From Ornithinimicrobium sp. INDO-MA30-4 (lineage in GTDB: Bacteria; Actinomycetota; Actinomycetes; Actinomycetales; Dermatophilaceae): a stretch of 64,000 nucleotides of DNA. Positions 27,757 through 39,033 of the stretch are shown piece after piece. Numbering within the stretch: the first letter of the stretch is position 1; the number at the start of each line of letters is the position of its first letter. Where the stretch lies: the NCBI RefSeq assembly GCF_021535045.1, contig NZ_CP091056.1, positions 1,116,001 to 1,180,000 of the forward strand, given 5' to 3'. A program made the translations under genes and the position numbers. Under the pieces are notes generated by a model. The model ran no database searches and had not been told where the DNA came from. It saw nothing but the letters and a program-made list of their open reading frames with translations.

Positions 27757-29099
27757 TCAGGCGTTGGCGCGAGCGCCAGCCTCAACCTCGTCCAAGCCTT
27801 CGAGCAGAAGTTCGTTGGGGATCGACAGCGGCGGCAGGAAGCGCAGGACGTTGCCGAAGGTGCCACAACTGAGCACGATGACGCCACGAGCGCGGCAGTA
27901 TGACGCGATGCTCGAAGTCGGTTGGCATCGGGCTTGCCAGTCGCGGGGTCAACCAACTCGACGGCGATCATGGCACCGCGGCCACGGATTTGGCCGACGC
28001 GCGGGTCGGTGTCTGCCCACTGCTGCAGACGGCCCTTGGCCACGGTCTCAACCTCGCGGGCCCGCTCGACCAGGTTGTCTTGCTCATAGGTTTCGATCGT
28101 GGCCAATGCGGCTGCGCAGGCGATCGGGTTGCCACCGTAGGTGCCACCAAGCCCACCGGCCTTGGGCGAGTTCATCACGTCAGCCCGGCCGGTGACTGCT
28201 GCCAGTGGCAGGCCACCAGCGATGCCCTTGGCGGTGACGATCAGGTCAGGCTCAATGCCTTCGTTTTCGCAGGCGAACATGGCGCCGGTGCGGGCAAAAC
28301 CGGTCTGGATTTCGTCAGCGATAAAGATGACGTCGTTCTCGCGGCACCAGGCCAAGAGGGCAGGCAAGAAGCCGGGCGCTGGCTCAATGAAGCCACCTTC
28401 GCCCTGGATGGGCTCAATGATCATGGCGGCCAGGTTGTTGGCGCCTATCTGGCTTTCGACGGTCGTGATGGTGCGGGCCGCTGCTTCTGCGCCACTCAGG
28501 CCATCACGTAGCGGGTAGGACATCGGGGCGCGGTAGATTTCCGGCGCGAACGGGCCAAAGCCATCCTTGTAAGGAACGTTCTTGCTGGTCAGGCCCATCG
28601 TCAGGTTGGTGCGACCGTGATAGCCGTGGTCAAAGGCAACAACGGCAGTCTTGCCGGTGGCCGCACGAGCGATCTTGACCGCATTCTCGACTGCTTCGGC
28701 ACCCGAGTTGAAGAGCGCGGTGCGCTTGTCGAACGTGCCGGGGGTGAGCCGGTTCAGTGCCTCGGCGACTGCAACGTAGGGCTCATAGGGGGTGACCATA
28801 AAACAGGTGTGGGTGAACTCTGCCACCTGCTGCTGGACGGCTTCGACCACGCGAGGTGCACTGCTGCCGACCGTCGTGACCGCGATGCCGGAGCCCAAGT
28901 CGATCAGCGAGTTGCCATCAATGTCGAGCACAACGCCGCCATTGATCTTTTGCGCAAAGACAGGCATCAAGTTACCCACCGCAGTCGAGACGGCCGCTTC
29001 CTTGCGAGCCATCAATTCAACAGATTTGGGTCCTGGCAGATCCGTCACCAACTTGCGCTCCTGCGGCAACTGGTCAACGGCCAACTCGACGACACTCAC
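27757..29099 (-). CDS. gabT: 4-aminobutyrate aminotransferase (frameshifted near the 3' end)
   Basis: Transfers the GABA amino group to 2-oxoglutarate, giving succinate semialdehyde for GabD. A class III aminotransferase: FFNSGAEAVENAVK-type motif (here LFNSGAEAVENAVKIAR), DHGYHGRT, IADEIQTGFARTG and the PLP-binding Lys in VTAKGIAGGLPLAA. The start is GTG 29099 with AAGGAG six bases upstream. Near 27900-27910 one base is lost; reading on in the other frame gives SIASYCRARGVIVLSCGTFG and the normal end GARANA with TGA at 27759-27757. Without repair the frame runs into gabD. It is divergent from a PucR-type regulator, with a palindrome between. Confidence 0.95.
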
Positions 29100-29210
29100 G
29101 TGCGACTCCTTCAACAAAAACAGTACCGGGCGCAGATGCCCATACTGCAGATCGTAGGCTCCGTAAAGTCCTCTGCGATATGCCTGTTTGGTGCATGCCG
29201 GAGAGCGAGT

Positions 29211-29225
29211 GTGCCACTTTGGCAC
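29211..29225. promoter_or_regulatory. Perfect palindrome in the gabT-pucR divergent region
   Basis: GTGCCACTTTGGCAC has perfect 6-bp arms with a 3-base centre. It lies 12 bp before the regulator start and about 110 bp before gabT. PucR-family GabR of Corynebacterium controls gabTD from such a divergent position, so this is a candidate operator. I have not matched it to a published motif. Confidence 0.45.
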
Positions 29226-29237
29226 TAGGCTCAATGC

Positions 29238-30727
29238 ATGTCGGTTTCGGTCACTTTGCGCGATCTGTTGCATGCCTCTGAGTTGCGCCTGGTCCCGCTG
29301 GTTTCGGCGCATTCAGCAATCGACGGCGACCAAGCCCCTGTCGACTGGGTGCACCACTCCGACCTGGCCGACCCCACACCATTCGTTGCCCGCAACCAAG
29401 TGCTGCTGATTACCCGCCCTCGCAAGATCAGGACGGCGCAAGAGTACGACGTCTATGTCGAGCGTCTGGCCCGAGTCGGCGTGGTGGCGTTGGGCTTTGG
29501 CGTGAAGGTGTTTAGCGATGAGACTCCACCAGCCCTCATCGCGGCCTGTCACCGACACCAACTGCGGCTCTTTGAAGTGCCGTTTGCGACGCCCTTCATC
29601 GCGGTCAGTCGTTTTGTGGCCCGCAAGCAAGCCCAGTTGGCCCAAGCCCGAGACGCCCAAACACTCAGTGCGCTCAATGGTCTGTCGTCTGCGGCGCTTC
29701 GTCCCGATGGTGTCCGGAGCCTGCTGCGCGAGTTGGCCAAACGGCTCAACGGCGACGTATTGCTCACCGACGTGCTGGGCACCGTCACCGCGAGCGCCGG
29801 CACTGCGGTAGTCCCAGAGATCGCAGAGCGGGTGCGCGGTGAGGCCCATCGCCTCGGCAGTCGCGGCCAACGCGCCACCAGTTCGTTTGGCACTGACGAG
29901 GTGTATGCCTCGCTCCAGACGGTCGGACCCGGCGAGGGTTTGCGCGGCATCCTGGTCGTGCTGACCCAGCGGCCGGTCTCGCCGAGCGATCACGCGGTGG
30001 CCACGAGCGCCGTTGCGCTGCTCGCGTTGCTGCTGAAGCAAAGAGCACGCGGCATCGTGATCACGCTTTGCTGCGCTCCACAGTCTTGGAGTTGCTGCTG
30101 CAGGGTGAAACCAGCATCGGCCATCAAGTTCTGTCGACGGTCGGCGAGGAGTTGCCCGAAGCACCCGTCGTGGTGGCCGTGTTTAGTGGCACCCGCCCGT
30201 GGAATGCCCACCCTTGGGACTCAGGCTTTGTCGCCGAGCACGACGGTCACCAGGTGGCGGTCGTGTCCGCAACCGCACCCGTGCTGCAGGAGTCTGCAGC
30301 ACTAGCGGCACGCGGTGGGCGGATCGGACTCTCTGCGCCCACGACGTATGCCCAACTTCCGATAGCACTCAGCCAGGGCCAGGCCGCACAACGCATCACC
30401 AGCGACGATGAGCCGGTGCGTGAGTGGGCACGCTCCTCAAGTCAGGGGTTGGAGTGGATTCAGGAAGTGCCACACGCCAGGGCTCGGGCCCGGGCCATCT
30501 TGGCTCCGCTCCTGGTCGAGGGCAGTGAAGAACTGCTGCCTTCTTTGCGAGTATGGCTGGAGGCCACCGGATCGTGGGACGTCGCCTCTCGAGAGTTGGG
30601 GATTCACCGTCACACGTTGCGGCGCCGAATCAACACCATCGAGACGATGCTCGACCGTGACCTCTCAGGCATGAACGCCAGGACTGATGTCTGGCTAGCG
30701 CTGCAGGCCCTCGACGCCAACCTCTGA
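29238..30727 (+). CDS. PucR-family regulator, probable GABA-utilisation regulator (frameshifted)
   Basis: About 496 residues after repair. An N-terminal purine-catabolism-regulator-type domain ([33 protein letters not shown]) is followed by a GGDEF-like middle region and a C-terminal PucR helix-turn-helix ([20 protein letters not shown]). One indel near 30050 separates LLKQRARG from [16 protein letters not shown]. Divergent placement from gabT-gabD matches GabR of Corynebacterium glutamicum, a PucR-family activator of those genes, so the same role is inferred. Its end overlaps the convergent miaA stop by about 33 bp. Confidence 0.9.
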
Positions 30728-31683
30728 AGCGAGTTGTGCCACCAGCACCATCGCTTGCTCAAAGAGGTCGTCGGCATCGTGGGGCAGCCACTGGATCCGA
30801 GGATCGGCGCCAAACCACGCGTCTTGGCGACGAGCAAACCGCTGAGTGGCAAACACGGTGGCCTCTTGGGCCTCTTCCTGTGTCATCTCCCCATCCAGTT
30901 GAGCCAAGGCTTGGGCATAGCCCAATGCGCGAGATGAGGTCTTGCCCTCCCGCAGGCCCTGCTGCTCAATCGGGCGACCTCGGCGAGCAGCCCCTGTTCC
31001 CACATCTGCTCAACGCGTGCCCGAATCCGCGCGTGCAGCACCGGACGCGGAGCCGAAAGTCCAATCAACAAAGTGGGCTCCATGAACTCGCGCTGGGGCA
31101 TGGTGGCGCTAAAGGGTCTTCCGGTGATTTCGATGACTTCCAGTGCCCGCACAATGCGCCGTCCGTTGCGGGGGTCCATCGCGCCTGCCGCAGTGGGGTC
31201 AGCGTGCTGCAACTGCGCAAACAATGCAGCTGGCCCACGCGCTTCAAGCTCGGCTTCCCACTTGGCCCGGGTGTCTGCATCCGTAGGTGGGATCTCGAGC
31301 CGGTCCAACAGCGCCCGGACATAGAGCCCAGAGCCCCCCACCACGATCGGCCACTCACCCGCCGCCCGAATCGCGGCCAAATCCTTGCGGGCAGCGGATT
31401 GATAGTCCGCAATGGTCGAGGTGTCGAGCAAACCCAACACGTCGAGTTGGTGGTGTGGCACGCCCTCGCGCTGCTCGGGCGGCAACTTCGCCGTCCCAAT
31501 GTTCATCCCCGCATACAACTGGGAGGCGTCAGCGTTGATGATTTGCGACGACCCAGGCACAGCCGCAGCAATCCGCAGCGCTAGATCGCTCTTGCCCGTC
31601 GCGGTTGCCCCGACCAGTGCGATCACCGGTGGAGTTGGATAAGACTTCGGTGAGACACTGAGGTGAGGGGAGGTTTCATGCAC
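30695..31683 (-). CDS. miaA: tRNA dimethylallyltransferase (frameshifted)
   Basis: Adds a dimethylallyl group to A37 of tRNAs that read UNN codons. The P-loop is [15 protein letters not shown]; the substrate motifs [17 protein letters not shown] and VPHHQLDVL, and [14 protein letters not shown] are clear. The frame breaks near 30965-30975. The N-terminal part ends [14 protein letters not shown]; the rest ([18 protein letters not shown], then [16 protein letters not shown]) lies in another frame and ends at 30695. RRQ-W-DPR is the usual C-terminal tRNA-binding signature. Length after repair is about 329 residues. Confidence 0.95.
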
Positions 31684-31730
31684 TGGCGCATTCTCCCAGA
31701 TTTACTTCCATAACAGTCTTGAAAGGCACC

Positions 31731-32063
31731 ATGTCCGACAACTCGTTCAACTCTTCCGAAGCAGCCAACCAAGCCCAAGGGTTCATGACGGCTCTCTTTG
31801 ACTGGCGTTTCCGCACCTTTGTTACGCCCAAGGTCGTGCCGGTCGTTTACATCCTCACGATGTTCGTCGGCGCCTTCTACTTCCTCTTTATCTTGGTTGC
31901 TGCCTTCCGCATTGACCTGCTCGCTGGCTTCTTCACACTGATCTTCGGCCCGCTGGGCATGTTGCTATGGCTGGTCTTCGTGCGCATGACCCTTGAGTTC
32001 TATTTGGCCATCGTGCGGATGTCAGATGACATCCACGACAGCTTCGGACCAGGTCGGCGGTAG
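31731..32063 (+). CDS. DUF4282 membrane protein
   Basis: About 110 residues. A soluble N-terminus (MSDNSFNSSEAANQAQGF) is followed by the DUF4282 pattern FMTALFDWRFRTFVTPKVVP and two transmembrane helices: VVYILTMFVGAFYFLFILVA and LLAGFFTLIFGPLGMLLWLV. Members are small integral membrane proteins of unknown role. ATG 31731 has GAAAGG just upstream and is preferred to the ATG at 31719. It is two bases from the next gene, suggesting an operon with the PPDK regulator. Confidence 0.85.
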   Translation: MSDNSFNSSEAANQAQGFMTALFDWRFRTFVTPKVVPVVYILTMFVGAFYFLFILVAAFRIDLLAGFFTLIFGPLGMLLWLVFVRMTLEFYLAIVRMSDDIHDSFGPGRR

Positions 32064-32065
32064 TC

Positions 32066-32901
32066 ATGTCTCGCCCGAAGCTCGAGTTGCATGTCCTGGC
32101 CGATTCAACCGGCGACACCGCTGCTCGGGTTGCCCGGGCGAGTGCTACCCAGTACCCGCAATGGCAGGTACGCATCGTGCGCCACCCCGTTTGGCTTCTC
32201 AAGCGGGGGTGGCCGCCGTTTTGGCTGCGCTGGATCCCACTGAGGTCAAAACGGTGGTCTTTTCCACCATCATCAACACTCAATTGCGAGCGCTGGTGGC
32301 CTCCGGGTGCGATGAATTAGGGTGGCCCACGCCGACCTGCTGGAAGCCAGCGTTGATGCCATGCGCGAAGCCACCGGCGAGTCGCCCTCGGGCATCGTGG
32401 TTCCGGTTGGGGTCGGCGAGGACTACTTCGGTCGCATCGCGGCGATGGAGTTTGCGATTGCCAACGACGATGGCCACTTCGCCAACCCACTGACGGAGGC
32501 GGACATCGTCCTTGTCGGAGTCTCCCGCTCCGGCAAAACTCCGCTGTCGATGTATCTGGGCTATTTGGGCTATAGAACAGCCAACATCCCGATCATCCCG
32601 GGCATCAACCCCCGGAGCAACTGTGGAAAGTCGACCGCACCCGGATCGTCGGCCTCACCGTCGACCCTGAGCGGCTGCAAAAATCCGCACCCGCCGGGTC
32701 AATGCGATGGGGCCGGGCAAGGGCAATACGGACTACACCAACCTGACCAAGATCTTGGATGAGATCGACGAAGTTGCTGCGCTGCAACGCAGATTGGGCT
32801 GCCCGGTCATCAACACCACGGCCCTTGCTTTGGAAGAGGCCGCAGGTCGTGTGATCGAAATCATGGAGACGCGCAGAGCCCGTTCGGCTGGGGGGCGTTA
32901 G
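32066..32901 (+). CDS. Pyruvate, phosphate dikinase regulatory protein (about four frameshifts)
   Basis: The bifunctional PSRP/DUF299 enzyme inactivates PPDK by ADP-dependent phosphorylation of a Thr and reactivates it by phosphate-dependent removal. The N-terminus ELHVLADSTGDTAARVARA, the P-loop GVSRSGKTPLSMYLGYLG, and PIIPGI with GPGKGNTDYTN are diagnostic. Frames change near 32205, 32320, 32610 and 32690, always explained by single-base gaps; together they give about 279 residues. It lies 34 bp before ppdK on the same strand, which confirms the pairing. Confidence 0.92.
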
Positions 32902-32935
32902 CCTCAGAGGACCAGCAACGGAGCTAGGAGTCGCA

Positions 32936-35611
<2,676 letters not shown>

Positions 35612-35620
35612 GCACAAGCA

Positions 35621-36804
35621 TCACTCAGCGCTGGGCGAAGACCCTTCGCCAAGCGCTGAGTCATAGGCGTAGACCTCTTCGCCATTCACCCACACCCGGG
35701 TAGCCCGAGAGGCAAAGTCGAAGGGGTCTCCCGACCACAGCACGACATCGGCGTCCTTACCCGGAGCCAGCGAGCCAATCCGCTCATCAACACCGAGCAC
35801 CTTGGCCGGGTTCATCGTGATGGCTCGTAGGGCACCCTGTCGGGTCATCCCTTCCTTCATCGCCAGCGCTGCCTGGGTGACCAAGAACTCGATCGGCACC
35901 ACTGGGTGATCGGTGATGATCGAGACCTCAACACCGGCAGCCTCCAGAATGCCGGGCGCCTTGGGCGATCGATCCCGCACCTCAACCTTGGAGCGCGAAA
36001 CGATCATTGGGCCGTACAGCACCGGTATGCCGGCAGCCGCGACCTTGTCGGCGACAAGATAGCTCTCGGTGCCGTGATCCAGCACCAGTTGATAGCCAAA
36101 CTCCTGCGCGATGCGCATCGCAGTGGCGATGTCATCAGCGCGGTGGCAGTGCTGGCGCCAAGGGATTTCGCGATTGAGGACCGAGCCCAGCGCTTCGTTG
36201 ACCAGGTCAACCTCGTAGCCTTCTGGGTCGGCCTCCTTCTTAGCCAGGTAGTTGCGAGCCTTGGTGAACGCCTCTCGCAACGTCAGGGCGACACCCAGAC
36301 GAGTGTTAGGCGTCCGCTTCTGCTCGCCGTAGACGCGCTTCGGGTTCTCCCCAGCGCCGACTTCAGCCCCGAGGGCGAGCGCAGCACCATGTCATCAACG
36401 ACTCGACCGCTGGTCTTGAGCGCCACGGCCAAACCACCAATCGGGTTGGCCGATCCGGGGTTGACATTGACCGAGGTGATGCCGCCCGCGAGCGCATCGT
36501 TAAAGCCCTGCTCACGCGGGTTGATCGCGTCAATGGCACGCACGGCTGCGGTGACGGGATTTGTGGTCTCGTTAGTGTCCTGCCCTGCCCAACCTTCTCC
36601 CTCTTCCCAGACACCGAGGTGCACATGGGCATCGATGAAGCCTGGCAGAACCCATTGGCCCTGCGCGTCGACCGTGTCTGCCCCCTGTGGGACCTCAACG
36701 TCGGGACCCAACGCTGAGATCCTGCCGTCCTCGATGACGACGGTGCCCTCGAAGGGCTCCCCCTCGATCGGAACCACGTGAGCATTAACGATTGCGAACG
36801 TCAT
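35621..36804 (-). CDS. Amidohydrolase, imidazolonepropionase-like (frameshifted)
   Basis: A metal-dependent hydrolase of the amidohydrolase superfamily, about 395 residues. The metal-binding HVH lies in GFIDAHVHLGVWEEGEG; HCHRADDIATAMRIA and ITDHPVVPIEFLV hold further ligand residues; the C-terminal composite domain ends with SLAPGKDADVVLWSGDPFD. The frame changes around 36280-36375, between SGLKSALG and LREAFTKARNYLA. The substrate is not predictable; relatives are annotated as imidazolonepropionase or dipeptidase-like. ATG 36804 has an AGGAGG site. A terminator-like hairpin lies about 22 bp upstream. Confidence 0.85.
35623..35661. terminator. Strong hairpin between ppdK and the convergent amidohydrolase
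   Basis: Arms ACTCAGCGCT/AGCGCTGAGT enclose inner arms GGCGAAG/CTTCGCC, giving a 17-bp stem with one mismatch and a 3-base loop. It starts 12 bp after the ppdK stop and lies within the last codons of the convergent gene, so it can serve both strands. Confidence 0.75.
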
Positions 36805-36825
36805 ACTTTCGTCCTCCTGCTAGGC

Positions 36826-36846
36826 AAAAACCGCCCAACCGAGCGG
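36826..36846 (-). terminator. Terminator-like hairpin just before the amidohydrolase start
   Basis: On the minus strand CCGCTC-GGTT-GGGCGG is followed by TTTTT (36830-36826). The T run ends 21 bp before the ATG. No minus-strand gene lies directly upstream (whiB1 is on the plus strand), so it may be an attenuator in the gene's own leader. The stem is short, 6 bp with one G-U. Confidence 0.45.
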
Positions 36847-37259
36847 CAACTTCACCCTAACCACGTCGTCTGCACGGAACCTCCCAAACCCCCGATTTCA
36901 CAGAAATAGCCCATTTCAACGCATATTTTGCGGAATATCTGGCAGATGTGAGCGAAACCTCAATGAAGCATCAATGAAATCCCATCGAAACCCTTGTGCC
37001 AACGCACTGCTCCTGTGAGGATTACAGAACGGCCAGCACGAGGTCCTGATTGACTTCGTCGTTATCACTGACTGCCGCGCGATTACAACGGAGTGACGCG
37101 GGCGCTTGGGCTCGTGGTCGGCGAGAAACAAAACGTTAAGCATTGACGTTATACCCGACGGCACCAATAGTGAACTTCTGGTTCACCACGCCAAGCGCCT
37201 CAACACAATCAACTCGTGAGGTGGCCCCCAGCCTCATGACGAACGCAAGGAGTACAGAG
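36847..37259. other. Long gene-free region upstream of whiB1
   Basis: The largest gap in the window. I find no convincing gene. It holds direct repeats of TCAATGAA (near 36959 and 36971), TGTGAG at 36947-36952 and 37014-37019, and a small inverted repeat CGCA-N5-TGCG at 36920-36932. It presumably carries promoters for both the amidohydrolase and whiB1; in mycobacteria whiB1 is under cAMP-CRP control, but no full CRP palindrome is visible. Confidence 0.5.
37143..37171 (+). promoter_or_regulatory. Putative whiB1 promoter
   Basis: TTGACG (37143-37148) and AATAGT (37166-37171) are 17 bp apart, about 90 bp before the whiB1 ATG. The -35 is near consensus; the -10 matches four of six positions. Confidence 0.45.
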
Positions 37260-37508
37260 ATGGATTGGCGCAGTCGCGCTGCTTGTCTGGAAGAGGATCC
37301 AGAACTGTTTTTCCCTATCGGGAACACTGGACCTGCCCTGCAGCAGATCGAAGATGCCAAGGTCGTCTGCCGTCGTTGCCCAGTCACTGACACCTGCTTG
37401 AAGTGGGCGTTGGAGACTGGCCAGGATGCCGGAGTGTGGGGTGGCTTGTCGGAAGATGAGCGTCGCGCACTCAAGCGCCGCAAGGCGCGAGCACGTAGGG
37501 CCAGCTAG
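37260..37508 (+). CDS. whiB1: WhiB1-type iron-sulphur transcriptional regulator
   Basis: WhiB proteins carry a nitric-oxide-sensitive [4Fe-4S] cluster and control transcription through the sigma factor. The 82-residue protein has the four cluster cysteines Cys9, Cys37, Cys40 and Cys46 (CRRCPVTDTC), the GVWGG turn and a basic tail (RRALKRRKARARRAS). MDWRSRAACLEEDPELFFP is WhiB1-like. ATG 37260 follows AAGGAG, so the longer in-frame start at 37143 is rejected. It lies convergent to a PdtaS-type kinase gene, the same neighbour as mycobacterial whiB1 (Rv3219-Rv3220c). Confidence 0.95.
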   Translation: MDWRSRAACLEEDPELFFPIGNTGPALQQIEDAKVVCRRCPVTDTCLKWALETGQDAGVWGGLSEDERRALKRRKARARRAS

Positions 37509-37537
37509 GTCCGACCTTGGCTGGGCGCAGAGTCGCC

Positions 37538-39016
37538 CTAGCTAGAGCTTCGAAGCCGCACGATGAACTGAGCAACAGTTCCGTGCGGCTTCGCCGTATC
37601 CCAGGCCAGTGAGCCATCCAGATCCGCCAACAAGGCACCCACAATCTGCATGCCCAAGCCGGACGAGGGCGGGCTGTCCGTACCGTCGGGCAGACCCTGA
37701 CCGTTGTCGATCACCGACACCGTCAGCAACTCGCCCTGCTCATCGCTACCCCGAAGCGCCTCCACGGTGATCAGTGGCGCCTCCGGCAATGCATCCTTCT
37801 CCTGCGAAAATCCGTGCTCTGCCGCGTTGTGCACCAACTCGGCCAAAATCATCGCCAACGGGGTGGCGTCCTCGGCCAAGAGTTGGCCAAAGGCACCCAC
37901 GCTGCGGAACTGCACCGAAACACCAGGGGCAGCGACTTCCACCACTGAGCGCATCACTTTGCGGGACACCTCATCAAAGTCGACATTCTCATCAAACCCG
38001 TGGCTCAGCGTGTCGTGCACCAACGCGACAGTGGCCAGTCGACGGCCAGCCTCGCTCAGTGCGGCCTTCGCTTTGACGTCGTCAAGGCGGCGAGACTGCA
38101 AACGCAACAGGGCAGCCACCGTTTGCAGGTTGTTCTTAACCCGGTGGTGAATCTCGCGAATCGTGGCGTCCTTCGTCAGCAATTCGCGCTCGCGTCGGCG
38201 CATTTCACTGACGTCGCGGATCAGCAACAGGGCACCGACCCGGCGTTGGCCCTCGATGAGCGGCACGCAACGCAAGGTCAAGTTGAGCCCACGGGTTTCG
38301 ATCTCGGTGCCCCAAGGCGCGCGACCGGTGAGCACCAGCGGCATCGCCTCATCGATCTGGATGCCCGAGGGCAGTTGGGCCGTGACAATCTCAGACAGGT
38401 CGGCCTGGCTGACCTGGTCTGTGTGTCCCAAACGCCGCAAGGCTGAGACAGCGTTGGGGCTTGCATAGTCAATTGCCCCGTCGGCTGTCAGCCTGATCAC
38501 GCCGTCACCCACCCGCGGCGTGCCCCGGCCAACGCCGGTCGGCGTGTGGTCAGTTGGAAAATTGCCCTGCGCCACCATCGTCAACAGCGATTGAGCGGTC
38601 CGCAGATAGTTGACCTCTAAGCCGCCCTGCTGACGCATGTTTTGTAGATCGGTGTGACGCACCAAGACGGCCAGCACCCGATCGCCGCGACGCACCGGGA
38701 CATACTGCTCTCGAATCGAGCCGACGCCCTTGGGCGTCGTCGATCGAGCGGCACTGGTGACCTGCTCCAGGACCAGTCGACGGTCATCCTTGGCCCGCTG
38801 CCCGACGACATCGTCTGGGTAGAAATTTGGGCCGGTACTAGGGCGTGCATGGGAGGTAAGCACCCACTCGTCGCCGCCGCCAGGCACCCACAGTGTCAGG
38901 TCAGCAAACGAAAGGTCTGCAACGATCTGCCAGTCTCCCAGCAGTCGTTGCAGCCAATCGATATCTCCATCAGTTGTTGCAGGGTTCTGGGACATCACAT
39001 CGCGCAGCGTGCTCAC
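37538..39016 (-). CDS. pdtaS: Soluble sensor histidine kinase, PdtaS-like
   Basis: 492 residues. N-terminal GAF-like domain (about 20-150), a PAS domain (about 175-290, VIRLTADGAIDYASPNAVSAL), then an HWE/HisKA_2 dimerisation domain with the phospho-acceptor in IREIHHRVKNNLQTVAALL, and a HATPase domain (ELVHNAAEHGF, DNGQGLPDG, GLGMQIV). No membrane segment is present. PdtaS in mycobacteria pairs with the ANTAR regulator PdtaR, not seen here, and links copper or NO sensing to gene control. It begins 17 bp after gdh on the same strand. Frame intact. Confidence 0.93.
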   Translation of the reverse strand: MSTLRDVMSQNPATTDGDIDWLQRLLGDWQIVADLSFADLTLWVPGGGDEWVLTSHARPSTGPNFYPDDVVGQRAKDDRRLVLEQVTSAARSTTPKGVGSIREQYVPVRRGDRVLAVLVRHTDLQNMRQQGGLEVNYLRTAQSLLTMVAQGNFPTDHTPTGVGRGTPRVGDGVIRLTADGAIDYASPNAVSALRRLGHTDQVSQADLSEIVTAQLPSGIQIDEAMPLVLTGRAPWGTEIETRGLNLTLRCVPLIEGQRRVGALLLIRDVSEMRRRERELLTKDATIREIHHRVKNNLQTVAALLRLQSRRLDDVKAKAALSEAGRRLATVALVHDTLSHGFDENVDFDEVSRKVMRSVVEVAAPGVSVQFRSVGAFGQLLAEDATPLAMILAELVHNAAEHGFSQEKDALPEAPLITVEALRGSDEQGELLTVSVIDNGQGLPDGTDSPPSSGLGMQIVGALLADLDGSLAWDTAKPHGTVAQFIVRLRSSS

Positions 39017-39033
39017 CGCAGCAGACTAACGCC

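Noticed and set aside
37143..37508. Longer WhiB1 with a 39-residue N-terminal extension
   Set aside because: The extension is unlike WhiB1, overlaps the promoter, and the internal ATG at 37260 has an excellent ribosome binding site.
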